DNA of 64,000 nucleotides from Formicarius rufipectus. Taxonomy: Eukaryota; Chordata; Aves; Passeriformes; Formicariidae. Shown here one piece after another: positions 1 to 12,645 of the stretch. Position 1 is the first letter of the stretch; every line of letters starts with the position of its first letter. The notes beneath the pieces are model-generated. The model was not told the DNA's origin, did no database searches, and was given only the letters and a program-made list of their open reading frames with translations. The stretch covers positions 186,001-250,000 of the forward strand of contig VXAU01003742.1 in the NCBI GenBank assembly GCA_013399695.1, read 5' to 3'. The translations under genes were made by a program, and so were the position numbers.

Positions 1-3000
1 AAGACTGAGGAAAGAGACATGGAAAATACACAGAACGAGAGGGAGATTCTGGAAGCACAGCCGTGCAGTATGGGAGCTCCAGGCTGGTGACTGGCAGCTG
101 CCTTTGCCAACATGGGAGGAATTACTTCAGAGCCACTGGAGCTGCCGTGGGTGGGGAACAGGATCCTCCCCAGCACTTCCATGCTGCTACATCTGCAGTT
201 ACCTCAACACTGCCACCGGTGTAGTTAAAAAGGCATGCACTGAGTATCAGCTGGACCTCCCATGCCCAGGTGCCACATGGCAAAACAGGCAAAACTTGGA
301 CAGGACAGGCAGTGTCAGGAGTGTGGAGCAGGAGATGATCACAGGCCTGCTGCACAGCAACACTCAGGCCAGGACTCAAATGCTTCAGATGAATCTTCAG
401 CCACACCCCAAAGTATTTTTTTCTTAGACCATATTCTCATCTTAAATGTTCAGGTGCAAAATCCCAACTTGGCCCCTCCCTGAGCTGCGGACAACTGAGT
501 GCCCACAGGAGCAACACTGAGCAGCTCTGAGCAACTGCTCATCAACACTGGAGCTCTCCAGCAGCAGTTCACAGTGATGGGAAGGGGCTGATGACGTTCA
601 GCCACTCCTGCCATGGCAGGAAATGAGGGGACCTGCAGTTACTGCTGTGCTGGGATCCAGCTATTACCCCTCCAACCCCTCATGCAAACTCACAATAAAG
701 AACTTTGCATTTTTACACCCAAACCTTTCCTGTGGAGTTCCAAATCCAGCCATTGCCAAGGCACACGTGCCATTTGGCCTCCTGCCTGCAAACAGCCATG
801 CAGGGTATCACACTCTGAAAGGTGCTCAGCAGCTTCTCTGGGTCTGAGGAGAGCCCAGGGGACCGTGGGCTGCCACGTGCAGCTGCAGCACCTGGGGCAG
901 CCCAGCTCACAGACACTGGTGGGAACAGCACAAAACCTGCTCTTCTGTGTCAAGACCAAACTGGTATGATACTGAACTCCATTTTTTTACATCAGTAAGG
1001 AAGCCAGAAGAGGCAGGAGTGGAATTTATTCCTTGCTACCTCAGCAAATTGGGAGAACAAAATGCAGAACAGAAGGCTGGGATGGGTCACTCAGCTCTCC
1101 AGCCCTGATGCCACGGCTGTGGGGCACAGGGTGGGTTTGTAGCTGTCAGCACAGCTCCTGCCTACAAAGCACAGCACTGATGGCAAGGACCGAGCAGGGG
1201 CATGCCAGGGGTATGGCTCATCTGACAGGTGGCTACATCAGAGGCTGGAGTTGAGAACGTGGCTCCCAGCTGAGGGGATACAAAGTGGAAGCAGTAGTTA
1301 AGCCAAGTAACATATAAATGGCTCTCACCTCTCCTGAGTCCTGCCCAAACTCAGCACCATGAGAGTCATTAAATCGCATCCAAACACAATGCTCTGATTA
1401 AAGCCAGTCTCCAGCAGGAAGATTTATCATCTCAATTACCAGCAGTGGACACAGCAGTCAAGGCCTCATCATTTTACATGAGCAAAGAGGAAAACAGGAA
1501 GAGAATCACTAATATTAGCCCAAGGAAGGTAAACAGCTTGCGAGCAAGATGAAGATTTATCTGTGGAAATGCTTGGCCTGGTCCCAGGCCAGATTAGCTG
1601 AACAGCCCCCATGTTTCCTGCCAGCTGCCACGCTGAGGCCAAACACTCCAGTGGTCCCTGGCTGGCCAAGGCAGCTCATGCTGGGGATGCTTGGGCAAGG
1701 TGGGGGGGCCGAGCTGCCTCCCTTCCTCCTGCAGCAGCAGCAGTCCTGCTGGCTCATGGGCACAGCCAGGCACCTTCTGCAGCTTTTCTTACTGCTCCCA
1801 GAGGCAAATACACTCTGTGATATCTGCAGGTGGGATGTGTGCCCCTGGACATGGTTTCTGCTGCAGGACTGGACTCTCCAGGGTCAGGGCACAGGTCCTG
1901 CTTGGAGCTCCTTGAGCCCCACAGGCTGCCTGTGGGAACAAGTGTTGCCAGAGGGCTGGCTGTTCTTCAGCCACCAGCAGTCAAATTCTGCTCAGGACAG
2001 CCCTGCCAGCAGACTGGGAGGGCAGCTCGAGGAGACCACAGGGATGCAACATCTTGTGCCTGGCACTGTGGGGAATCAAGTAGGCATGGGTTCCCACTAT
2101 CCCCAATGAGCTGGGGCACCAGGCATGATTCTAGGCAGCAGGATGCCCTGTGGGCTTGTTCTGTTTCTACTGCCAAGTTCTCATCTCATTGAGGAAAGGG
2201 AATATCTTACCATTTGCCTCTGCTGGAGCTGGTAAGGTCCAAGCTGGTGCAGCAGACCCTGCAGTAGCCAGCTGCACCCTCATGCTTATGGTGAGCTCCA
2301 CAGGGCCCTGCCAGCACCCCTGGCCCCCAACACCAGTGTGCCAGGAAGTGCACTGCTGGTTGTGCTGATTCCTGCATGGAGATTTCCAGTCCCCCTGCAT
2401 TCCACATTCCCACTGCTGTGGATGACCCCACTTCACCAGGCACAGCCTGACAGCTGCTGCATAGACCTGCTCTGAAACTCCTCCATCACTCAGAAGGCTG
2501 TACCTTTACAACTGCCCTTTCCGCCAGAGGATTCAGACATAAATTGTACTTTAAATTCAATATCAGTCATTAATATTTCATGATTACAAAACGTTAAGGA
2601 TAATGTCACTGGGAGGGATGTCTGGGCAGTTAAAATGGATGAGTCAGAGCTCACCACGGGAAAAGTCAGAGCACTGAAGAGTCTCCCTGGTTTTTGAAGC
2701 GATCCAGCCTGACAGGCTTCCCTGCCAGAGGGGAGCCACAGCATTTACTGACTTGCTCTGAAATCCTAACCACTGCGTGTAAATATTGTCCTTCTGATTC
2801 TTGTCACCTCACGTTTCCGCTGGATGCTGAGTTGTGCTGCAATGCTGCCATCCCCTCTTCCCCACAGAGCCTCCCCATGGAGCCCCTGGGACAGGCCATG
2901 GCTCAGCAGTGAGCTGCCCTCCCTCCAACAGGGCCAGGCAATGCCAGCACACCTGCCCATCTCCATGCCAGGCAGGGCTCACCACATTGCCAGAGAGTGC

Positions 3001-4095
3001 AGGGTCACCCTTGTCAGCCAGCAAAGAGTGTCAGCAGAGAGGGGCTGGAACACACAGCAGAGCCAGAGACATCCCCCCAGGGCAGTGGAGGTCTGGACAG
3101 GGCCACTGACCCCTCCTCTCCTGGGGCCAATGTCCTTGCCTGGCTAGAGTGAGTGGCAGGATGTTACCTCTGGGACACAAGTTAGGTCCTGACCCAGCTC
3201 CTTGAACATGAACCTTCATTGCCCAAGAACAAGCAAAGAACCAAGAACCAGAACTCCTGAGGATCTCCTGGAGTGAAGCCTGGGGAAGGCTCCTGCTCCT
3301 TGACAGACAGGTCTTGACACACACCAGCAGGCATCAGGAGGTGCTCTGCAGCTTCCTGGTACCCACTGTGGGGTGGGAGGCAGAGCACAGCAGGACCCAG
3401 GATGCCTTGGTGATTTGCACATCCAAAATATGTAAAACTTGGAAGAATATGGTAATGCCTTTCTGTTGCCCAGCATGATGCCTGGGACATTCTGCCTCCA
3501 TAGTCCCTTCCCACTGCTGCAGTGCTGGGACCTCCCATCCACTCCTTCTGTGCTAAGCTTGCACCACCCCAAGAGCACAGGAGGCATCCAGAGCTGCAAA
3601 CCCAGGTGCAGGCACAGCCTGCGAATCCCAAACACTGTGAGCCCAGCAGAAGTGAGTGCTGACAGCCATCCAGTGTCACAGGGCTCCATTTGATGGGACA
3701 TCCACACGCAGCACGACTGCTCCAGGGGGATGCAGGTGATGTGAACACAGCCCCCCTGGGAGCCCCCATTGCCACTCTGCAGGTGTGACTGCAGGGAATG
3801 AGCTGTGCAGGGATGACTGGCAGAGATGGCGCATAGATAACACAAATTTGATTAGTGTTCATCAAATATACTATTCGACCATGCTCCCTTATTAATGCTC
3901 AAGTCTGGAAGAGTATTTTTAGGTTGTCTAGGGAGATGTCAGACTCAGTGCTGCTGCATTTATTTTTTTTTACTTCAGCGTTGATTAACACTCACGTCTT
4001 GGCCACCCCTGCAGTGACTGCACCCATATTTCTCCCTCTGCCCCACTCCAGCTCTACGTGGACTCTCTGCTCCACACAGCACTCCTCCATCTCAC
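1..4095 (-). other. CDH22: CDH22 intron following the EC4 exon (partial)
   Basis: This is intronic sequence downstream of the last visible coding exon. It starts at the donor GTGAG read on the minus strand from 4095, and the matching acceptor is off the window. Most of it is mixed-composition DNA with no exon that I can support. An AT-rich patch at about 2530-2640 (with ATTAATATTTCATGATTA) and a smaller one at about 1380-1450 stand out from the surrounding GC-richer sequence and could be conserved regulatory elements, but nothing in the sequence proves it. Open frames here, up to 227 codons on the minus strand at 3182-3865, have no cadherin or other recognisable content. Confidence 0.75.
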
Positions 4096-4232
4096 CTGCT
4101 TCCATCGCCAGGACAGTGATGTTGTGCCACCCTGCCGTCTCCCGGTCCAGGACCTTTCCTGTCACAATAGCACCTGTTTTGGCATCGATGTCAAAGATCC
4201 TCTCGGTATCCGTGCTGCGGTCGATGGCATAC
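4096..4232 (-). CDS. CDH22: CDH22 coding exon, start of EC4 (137 bp)
   Basis: The exon encodes residues 417 (split arginine codon) to 462. It begins at 4232 after the acceptor ...GGTCCCAG and ends at 4096 before the donor GTGAGATGG. The peptide starts YAIDRSTDTERIFDIDAKTG, then has the LDRE calcium motif at residues 445-448, followed by TAGWHNITVLAMEA. The stretch HNIT carries an N-glycosylation sequon at Asn454. The length of 137 bases is the one I expect for this cadherin exon. It enters at phase 2 and leaves at phase 1, so the next exon, off the left edge, must complete the codon for residue 463 (aspartate in human CDH22). The reading frame is intact and all key EC4 residues in this segment are present. 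Confidence 0.95.
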
Positions 4233-7200
4233 CTGGGACCAGGTGAAAGAGGAAACTGTGAGAAGCTGGATGTGCCAAGCCCACCCTCACTGTCAGCCCC
4301 AAGAGTCCTAGAATCGAACACAACAGGCTCTGTATCACCACTCCCATCATTCTGTGCTGCAGGATGGTACATGAAGGCCACATTTCCACCAGGCTGAAAG
4401 CCCAGAACTCTCAAGTGAAATTGAAGTGTGGCTTTTGGTCCATAAAGCAGAACTATGCACAGACTGTGGACAAGGGGAAAAACCTCTGATGGGAACCTTA
4501 TGCTCTGGACAGACAGTGAAATAGAAATTGTGGGCTATAACTTCACTCATGACTCTGGGAAGCTTCAGAGCTTTAGGGTCAGCAGAAGTACAAACTCAAA
4601 CCAAAGGTGAGCACCAGTGCTCGAGGGGCCCACCTCACATACTACCCTCTGTCCTGATCCTGCCACATCCACCTAAGTGTGAGACCTGGAGTGCAGCACA
4701 GCAGCACCTGTGAGCCAGACCTGCAGACACCCTGAACTGCAGCTACAGCAGGCACGAAGGATGAGGTCTCCTCTGCACCCCAACTGAACCTGTGCAACTG
4801 GTATGGCAATCCCAGAAGCAGAGAGGTGGGCAGCAGCCAGCATCCCCCCATCAACACAGCACATCATGCCAGGAGCCTCAAGATTTGCCCTATTTTGAGC
4901 TTCCCACTCCCAAAAGGAACAGGCTGAAGAGCTCCCCCAGCTCCAGCTGTCTCCAGCTGCCCAGCAGAGACCTGTCACAGGCAGCTCTAACTCTTCTTCA
5001 GCCAGTCCAGTGCTGTCCCAAATGGCCCACTCCCTGAAGGGGGGGAGCCCACATGCTCCCTGTGCCACCTCCAGAGAACATGATTCCCACTTCTCCCCAA
5101 GGGCAAGCCCACAGCTCACAAGGAGTCATACACCAGGTTTACCCCCGTGCCTTCACCACGACACCACAAGCCCACACGTGTCCCAGTGGCATGTCCTGCA
5201 TTCCCAGCAGTTACACACAGAATTAAGCAAACCAACATTAAATCAGGGCACAATGAAATGGGAGCTCCTGAGGGGAAGGGATGGAAGGGAAGTCCAATCC
5301 AGCTGAGGCCCTTGAGCACAGTCATAGCACAAATAACACACACCACCACTGCAATCAGAATTAGAAATCCAGAAGGCCTGCAAATCACAAACAATACAGC
5401 ATAATGTTATTGTGTACAGCATCTTTCACACACACTGAATCCCAGAGTGCTTCACAGAATTAAATAATACAAGACAGCAAAGAGTACAAAGGATAAATTA
5501 CCAAAAGGAGGGCTGTGAATAAATTAAAGCCTTCAGTCACATGTCCAACCACAGAAGGAAGATAAATGTAGGGACAAAGCAAACTGGAAAGCTGACGAGG
5601 CAGGACTGTACTGAGAGGTCCCACTGGACAGGAGGAGAGCAGGACAGGCTCCAGGCTAGCAGTAGGTTCAGGACAGGGGAAGTGCTCTGTTTACTGCAGG
5701 GCAGTTTTCCCAAGGGCTTGTGTCTGGCAACCACAGTCCAGCTGTGGTCTGTGGGTCCATCATCGAGCTGAGGAACACCACCTCACCTTCTGCATGCAAG
5801 GATGACCATCAATGGCCCTGTGCTGTTCTGCCCCATGCCCTGAGAGGGGACCGAGATGGGAGTGCTTCCTGAAGAGCACCTGTCCAACCACACAGCTCCA
5901 TCTCTGATGGAGGCACAAAGGCATTCCTACGCTATTTGATGTCTTTTAAAGTTCCAGATTACATTCCCTAGCTCTCTCCCTTTCAGACAGATGGGAGGAT
6001 GAGAGAGAAAATACAATATCACTTGCTTGTAGCTAAAGAAAGGCATTCAGAAGTCACTATCTAAATTGCACTTGCACACAGCCACATTCTAGCACATTCT
6101 GCACTCATGTGGCCTCCTCCACCCTTGCATCTAGAGGTGATGGACATCTGTCACACCAAGTCAGGTCCAAGCTCAGGCATCTCCAAATCAACTGCCAGGA
6201 ACTGCCTGTGTTTTTTGCCCCTACTCCCAGCTGGAAGCAGAATCTCTACAGGCACACAGCCAGCTCCAGAAGAGACAGTGACACTGTCTTGGCACACACC
6301 ATAGCCTCTCATCCATTCTGTGCTTCCTCACTGCAAAGGGAAAGGAGAGGTCTGGCTGCTCTTTATTGTACATCAGTCCGATGTTATGCTGGAAAGAGGA
6401 ACAGAAACTGGGATCACAACACCCAACACCTTTCCAATAGCATAACTGATGCATTTACATAACTGCTTTCATTGTTCTCCCACATCACTGATCTCAAACA
6501 TGTCCCACTTTCCATTCCACTTTTCCATACTGTTAATTTCAAGATGGTACTTCATGTTCCCCCCAGCTTTCCTGCTTTTTGAGTAAGCGCATGCCTGTTT
6601 TGATCACATTCATGTCATTGCTGCATATATAGAAATGTCTGCCAAAAATATCTACACAGAAAAACCCAGTTAGTGATGGGAGACACCCCAATCCTGGACA
6701 TGTGACAGCTCTGCCTGCTGGTTGGAGGGAAGGAGGATGGGAGGGTGTGCTCCATTTCACACCATCAGGAACCTGTTCTTATGGCTCTCACTGTTTTGCT
6801 GTTGAGGTTCTGTTGCTTTTGAGTTGTCTGCTGAGGACAGACTGCCTGTACCCCATGGCCAGGCACAAACCAAACCACAAATCTGATCCCTTTGTCACCA
6901 CTGCTACAAAGAATGACTACCTCCTCAGCAATGCACTGGGGAAGGAGATGTAGCTTGGCATGCTACCTTGGCCACAGCATCAGGGCTGACTCTGCTGCCA
7001 TGCACTGAGACTGTGGAGGAGGCTAATCCAGGTGGGTCTACATCTCTCTGCAGGTGCAAAACACCATGGAAGCTCTGGAGCACTAGGCTGGTGAGGGAGC
7101 TGGGACTGGGAGGGGCACAGGGACATCCCATCTGTCTCCCAGCACCACAGCCATGACCTGCTCAGAGCTGCAGATCACACAACAGACCTCACCCCAACAG

Positions 7201-8104
7201 TTTAAAGCTCATCCTGTGCTGGAGCGAGCAGCTCTCTGCTGCATTCATTCCCATCATTTTGTGCAATATGATCGTCACCAACCAGTCCCTCCACCTCTAT
7301 TGATCCAGTTTCATATTCACCCGCCCCACTGAAGTCAAACTGTGTTTCTCACCTGGGAAGAGGCAGCATTTAATCCCTCATACTCCAGGTACTCAGAGAC
7401 AGGACCTATGCCCATCCTTCCTGCAGCTGGTGCTCCGTTATCTGGAACCGCAGTCCCCAGCTCTGATTGGGATGCGGACCTTGTACTCCATTTCCCTCTC
7501 TTCCTGCTGGCACTGCCTGTTGGTTTGGATGTTACAAGTGACTGTTTAATTTCGACAGCTTTCTTGGTGCTCATCTTTTTCATGAATGCATTTCAAGCAG
7601 TTTGTTTCACTTCTCCCCGAAACGCAACAAGGAGCACATTTTATGACATGTGTTTTGTTAATAGGAAGCCTTTCAAACACTGTGTGAAAAGCTTTTTGTT
7701 GTGTTTCATTTTTCCTCCTCTCCCTTTTGTGCTGAAGCAGGTTGTAGTTCTTGCTGTGCTCTTGGAGTCTATAAAATGCCCATGTTCAACACGTGTCTCC
7801 GGATTTGGTGAACGCCAAATAAGAATATCGCTGAGAACCTTAAATCCCAAGCAACATCTTCCCAGTGCTGATAAAGCCTGGAACACACACAATCACAGCA
7901 CAGGCTCCGGCTGCAGAGAGAGAAACAAAAGGCTCCCATACAAACAGCCTCACATACATAGACAGTCTATCACTGTATTACTTCATACAATGGCTCAGCT
8001 GAGAAAAACTGCACTATACCCAGAAAATACACAGCTAAAGCCAAAAAGCTAACTGGAAACTAAATCTGTTCTGAAAAGGAACAGTTCTAGCTTTTGAACT
8101 AGGC

Positions 8105-8166
8105 AAAAAAAAAAACCAACCAAAAAAACAAAAAAAACAAAACCAAAACCAAAAAAAAAAAACCAA
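8105..8166. repeat. A-rich low-complexity tract
   Basis: About 60 bases consist almost entirely of A runs broken by C or CC, such as CCAACC and CAAAACC. It could be a degenerate (CAAAA)n microsatellite or the decayed poly(A) tail of a retroposed sequence. The bases on either side show no repeat that I recognise and no target-site duplication was apparent by eye. Confidence 0.85.
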
Positions 8167-9447
8167 GGATGGAATAAAATAAAAGGAACTTGACATTTAG
8201 AAGGGCATTTCCCACATGGACACCACAGTGGCTTTTGTGCTCCCAAAGGTTCAGACAGCCCCTTGGTTGTGCTGAGCTCAGCAGGGCTCCCTTTGATGTC
8301 ACAGGGAGGGTGGCCTTCTCCAAGATACAGGATGCTCTCTGGGTGCCTCAGCTTTCCTCCTACCCAAGGCAAGGAGTTGACAGGGGCTCTGTGGCCATGT
8401 GCAGTTGGAGTGGGGCAGCAAGCAGTGCATCAGGGATTGTCCCCCAAGAACAGGGGGAGCTGGACACCTCTTCAGCCCTCACATCTTTGTAAGAGATCAC
8501 TTCGACCCAGCCCAGTCTGTGGGAAGGGATTTGTTATCAAACCAAATGATTGCATTCTGTGGGACATGTAGATCACCAGGAGTTCAGGGGAGCCACCAGG
8601 CTGGAATGTGCCTCTGGCAGCTGCTTTGGGCAGCACAGAAAGCTCACATAGCCCTGTTCGTGCTAGCCTGGGGCTGAAAACAAAGAGCCAAGGGCACCTC
8701 CCTTCCCATTTGGCTAAAAATACTTCCTAAACCTAGTTACTGGCAGCCTGGTGTCAGCAGGACTTGGAAACCCTGACAGAGCTGATTTCTGCTCTGCTGT
8801 CTCTGGCAATCCTTGTTCTTTCCTGCCTCAAGGGGAGAGTGCATCTCGATATGACAGGAGGTTGTGGCTCTCTCCTATTTACAGGCAGAGCCAACACACA
8901 GACCAGAGTCCAGGAGAGCAGCCGCTGCAGAAGCACAGTGGTGTCTCTGCTCCCACCTCTGGCAGATGAGGAGCAGCAAGTTAAAGGGATCCACTGAACT
9001 GCAGCAACTTCAAAGGGTTCATGCCAGCTTCAAGGAGCCAAGGATCAAATGCTGGTCATGCTATCAGGACCAGTTGCTCTCTAATGTACCAGAGGTGAAG
9101 TACAAGTGCTGGCTTCTTGCGACTGTACTCTGGAGCAGCAGACTTGAAACGGGAGGTGACTTACTGCTGTCTCTTGCTGACGGGTTAGTGTCACATCCTG
9201 GTGCTGCAGGGTGCTGGCATTGATGTCTGTGCACCACTTTGAAGCTGTGAACAGCTGCCTACGCAGCAAAGTAGTTCATTAAATTACCTGGCTAGCCAGA
9301 GGACAGGAAAGCAGAAGAGATTCAACTGCATTGGTGCTGCATCAGCATGACCAATATCAAAGTGCATCTCCATTTGGTACCGGTTAAAACACCTGGGAAG
9401 GCTCACGCAGCTGCACTTCCACAGCTCCTGACAGCAGGGACTGCCAG

Positions 9448-9464
9448 GGATGGATGGATGGATG
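9448..9464. repeat. Short (GGAT)n microsatellite
   Basis: About four copies of the tetranucleotide GGAT lie in tandem within a CDH22 intron. It is short and probably of no functional weight, though tetranucleotide runs of this kind can vary in length between individuals. Confidence 0.75.
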
Positions 9465-11347
9465 AATAGAGACCAAGTGCCCCAGTGGAGCATGGGGGAC
9501 ACAGGATGTGCCACCTGCCTGGGGATAGCTGGAGGGAGGACATGTATTTGAATTCATCAAGCCTGACAAGGGAAAACACATGGCAATTCCCAAGCTGCAG
9601 CAGATGCCTGGGAGTCCTGTTGGCTGAGTCCTTGTATTTGAGCACAAGGCATTGCCTAGTCTGGCACTAAGCTCACTATAGGAGAGACTCCCAAAGCAAA
9701 GTTTGGGCTCTAACCATCTTGCTCCTGCACAATACTCAAGTCTGCTTCTCTATGGTCCAAGTCCCCACAGCCTTCTGCACAGCAGTAGAGAGCTTCCCTC
9801 CCCTGCTTTCTTTTGGTATGTCTGCAAACAATACAGCAAGCTCCACAGGGAAGCAGCACAAAGAACAAGAAAAAACAAGAATAACAATAGTTCTGTCCCC
9901 AAGGCCCCTTTACTACAATTACAGATCAGAAAATAAAATCTACTTTCTGTAGCACTGCTAGAAACAGTGAAGTTAAAAGGCCATGCACAAACGTGCACAC
10001 ACATAGATATGTGGACAGACTATGCTCTTGAAGGGTGTGAGCAGACAGCCACATTCTCAAGGGCTGCAAAGAAAGAAATCAGATGCATAGTCCAACTAGA
10101 TAGGGACTGAAGAGCCACACAGGATGAGCAGAGGTATGTTAAAAACACACCCAACAGTCATCACCCACTAGTGCAAGTGGTGCAGCACTCACATATACAG
10201 TTCTTGGCATGCCAAGATCGATTTTATCCACATTCACCCCAAAGTCAACTTTCAGAATCCAGTTCTGACACACAGTACTCCCTGCTAGCTGCTAGGCATC
10301 TGTAGATGGCAGCTTTCCATGTGCAGATTCTTTTCTGAGCTTTCTAACCATCTCAGTCTTCCTTTCCATGAAGATCAGGAGATCCCCCTTGCCCTATGAT
10401 GGAATGGTGCACTCCCCATGGCTGTGCTGAGGTCAGCAGGCACCCAGGGGCATCATCAAACGTGACCAGTGCTGGAACTGAGCCCTGCCTGGCCTGTCCC
10501 TCTCCAACCCATGGCCCTGTCCCTCCCAATCTATCACTGTGGGGATGGCTCCCTGCAGAGCTCTCAGTGCAAAGCCACTGCTGCTCCCTGGAAGTGCTCC
10601 TGCAGCCCCGCCGGCACCTGGCACCAGAACACACATTTCAAGGAAATTTTCCACACGTTGAGGATGTTTTCTGAACACCAGATTTCCAACCCAACTGCTC
10701 GTGACTCAGGCCAGTTGGCAGAGTCAGAAGGCTGCTTTGTGCCTTAGGTAATAACAATTTAACAAGGTAACAATCTCTTTAGCCACAAATTAAATGGAAA
10801 TGGGAAATGTCCTGTGCAGATAAGCTGCTGCCTGGATTATGTCCCCTGCCCAAATATAAACTCCTCTGATCTTTGATCCTATGCACACATGCACGCACAC
10901 ACAGCCAGGCTGTGGCTCTGCACCTCCCAAGCCTCACCTCATTTATCATCCTTCAACACTGTCCTCCTGCCACTCCCATAGTCTGGCCCATGTCAGGCAC
11001 CACTGCAGATACCTTGCTGTCAGCAGCAGGGACACACAAACATCACCCAAGCCGCCTTCCCTGACACTCCCTTGCACTCACAAACCTCTCAGTGATGTAT
11101 CTGTCACCTGCGAGACAGCTGGGCTTGTTTGTGTACAGGCTGCCACTCACCTGCCACCTGCCTGTCCCACGAGACACTCTCCCACATTTGACCACACATA
11201 CAGCACTTGCCACCTTTACCTGCACTCTCCCACCTCCTCTGTCCCAGCCACGGCCACAAGCCCCCCCAGGCCAGGTGTGTCCCTTGCAGGTGACCCCACG
11301 CCCATCACTGGAGGGAGGATGATGCGAGGTTTGGAGGGCTGCTTTAC

Positions 11348-11601
11348 CGGACAGGGTGGTTCGCTGTGTCTGGGTCAAGGGCAGTGACCACCCCCACGAC
11401 AGAGCCAACGTGTGCGTCCTCCTGGACCTCCATCAGGTTGGAGGGGGGCCGAAACTCAGGGGGCTCATCGACGTCCAACACTGAGACCCTCACGATGGTC
11501 TGGTCCCGAAAGGTGCCCAGGTCCACGAACCGTGGGTCCACGAACTTGTTGAGAGCCTCCACCACAACAGTGTGCACTTTTTTTGACTCGTAGTCAAGAG
11601 G
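11348..11601 (-). CDS. CDH22: CDH22 coding exon, end of EC3 and start of EC4 (254 bp)
   Basis: This exon encodes residues 333-416 plus two bases of Arg417. The acceptor is CTTGTGCCAG before 11601 and the donor is GTAAAG from 11347. The peptide opens with PLDYESKKVH (the LDxE calcium motif of EC3) and continues EALNKFVDPRFVDLGTFRDQ, a strongly CDH22-like segment. It then has the EC3-EC4 linker DVDEPPEF (residues 375-382) and the EC4 opening with EVQED at about 391-395 and DPD at 408-410. DVDEPP in place of DxNDNxP is the usual form of this linker in type II cadherins. The intron to its right is only 856 bp, and this exon with the next two forms a compact cluster within 2.5 kb. Confidence 0.96.
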
Positions 11602-12457
11602 CTGGCACAAGGGAAGAGGGTAAGCCACAGCAAGTCCCAGGAGCCCCTCAACTGCCCTTCCTTCACCAGAGACATCAGGGCAGCACTAACTAGAACTCCT
11701 AAAGCCACCTGCTGCCAGGCAGTGCCTGTAAAGGAGCCTGGGGACTTTGGCTTTGCCCTCCTGTCAGCACCACCCACACTGAGGAGGCAGGAGGAAGGGG
11801 GAGCCTCCAGCCCAGTCCCCCCAGAGCCCCCAATAGTGTGCACAGGTTGTGGGCAGCCAGGATTCACTGGGAAGACAGCACAGTGTGTGCTGCCCATGAG
11901 CGAGTTCTGATCATTAATCACTCCACTCTTATTTCTACAGGGAAGGCGAGCTGCATACAGTGGCCTTGGAGAACAATCATTCTTTCCAGCCTGCACCAAG
12001 TATTTGCTTGATTGTTTTTGCCACTGAAAGCAGATACAGTCAAAGTGCTGTTGGTCAAGTATAGGAATTAGGTGGACATTTTTCTCCACTAACAGGTGCT
12101 ATCAATAACAGCTGTAAGCACTCCTCTTGTCTCTGTAGCTCTGCTCATGGTGTCCCCTCTGCACAACTTGTTGCTTCACTGCCAATCCTGAGCCACACCA
12201 GGGGACTCCAGCAGGCATCATGTGCTGCTCTTTTTTAGTCTCTCCTACCAGACACTGCTCTGCACTTTGCCATCCAGGCAGAGCAGAGACAGGTCTCTCT
12301 CTGCATCAGCAGGCACAAAAATGCAACTGCTACTGCTAGAGCAGCACTCAGAGGAGCATTTGTTTCAGCTCAAATGCAACTGCATCAGTCCCCAAAGGAA
12401 AGGGCCCTCCCAGGGACCTGTGCCGTCCCCACCCAACAAGTCTTCCTCATCTCTCAC
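11602..12457 (-). other. CDH22: CDH22 intron, short (856 bp)
   Basis: The intron runs on the minus strand from the donor GTGAGAG at 12457 to the acceptor AG at 11603-11602. It shows no repeat, extra exon or unusual structure that I can support. Open frames across it, up to 199 codons on the minus strand at 11490-12089, only extend the exon frame or run through intronic sequence. Confidence 0.85.
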
Positions 12458-12645
12458 CTTCTGTACTGTGATGACTGCCTCTTGGGTATTGCTGTCAGTG
12501 GTGACTTTGAACATCTCCACTCCTTCCTCATCCTTCACTTGATATGTCATGTCTGTGTTCTCCCCGACATCAGAGTCCTCAGCCTTCACTCTCCCAATGG
12601 CAGTGCCCACAGGGGCCGTTTCGACAATGCTGAACTGATACATCT
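12458..12645 (-). CDS. CDH22: CDH22 coding exon, EC3 (188 bp)
   Basis: The exon encodes the last two bases of Lys270 and then residues 271-332. The acceptor is TCTCTTCCAG before 12645 and the donor is GTGAGAG from 12457. The two-base start AG completes the lysine codon split with the previous exon, giving FPQ-K-MYQFS at the EC2-EC3 junction. The peptide continues with the EC3 opening (SIVETAPVG, with Glu278), the calcium-binding AEDSDVGENTD (residues 291-301), and ends FKVTTDSNTQEAVITVQK. From memory, the loop around KDEEGVEMF is a couple of residues shorter than in human CDH22. It leaves in phase 0. Confidence 0.95.

Larger units (their letters stand above)
4233..11347 (-). other. CDH22: CDH22 intron between the EC3/EC4 and EC4 exons (7.1 kb)
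   Basis: The intron is bounded on the minus strand by the donor GTAAAG at 11347 and the acceptor AG at 4234-4233. It contains an A-rich low-complexity tract (8105-8166), a short GGAT run (about 9448-9464) and an AT/pyrimidine-rich block at about 7540-7860 that interrupts otherwise mixed sequence. Near 10866-10880 there is a CTTTGATC site of the kind bound by TCF/LEF factors, within a stretch (10740-10880) that is more AT-rich than its surroundings. A 236-codon open frame at 7342-8052 (+) has no recognisable domain and I regard it as chance. I see no further exon. Confidence 0.8.

Noticed and set aside
7342..8052. 236-codon plus-strand open frame considered as a membrane protein
   Set aside because: The hydrophobic part follows from a T-rich tract rather than from a plausible transmembrane design, and the rest matches no family. 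I kept the region only as a possible non-coding element.
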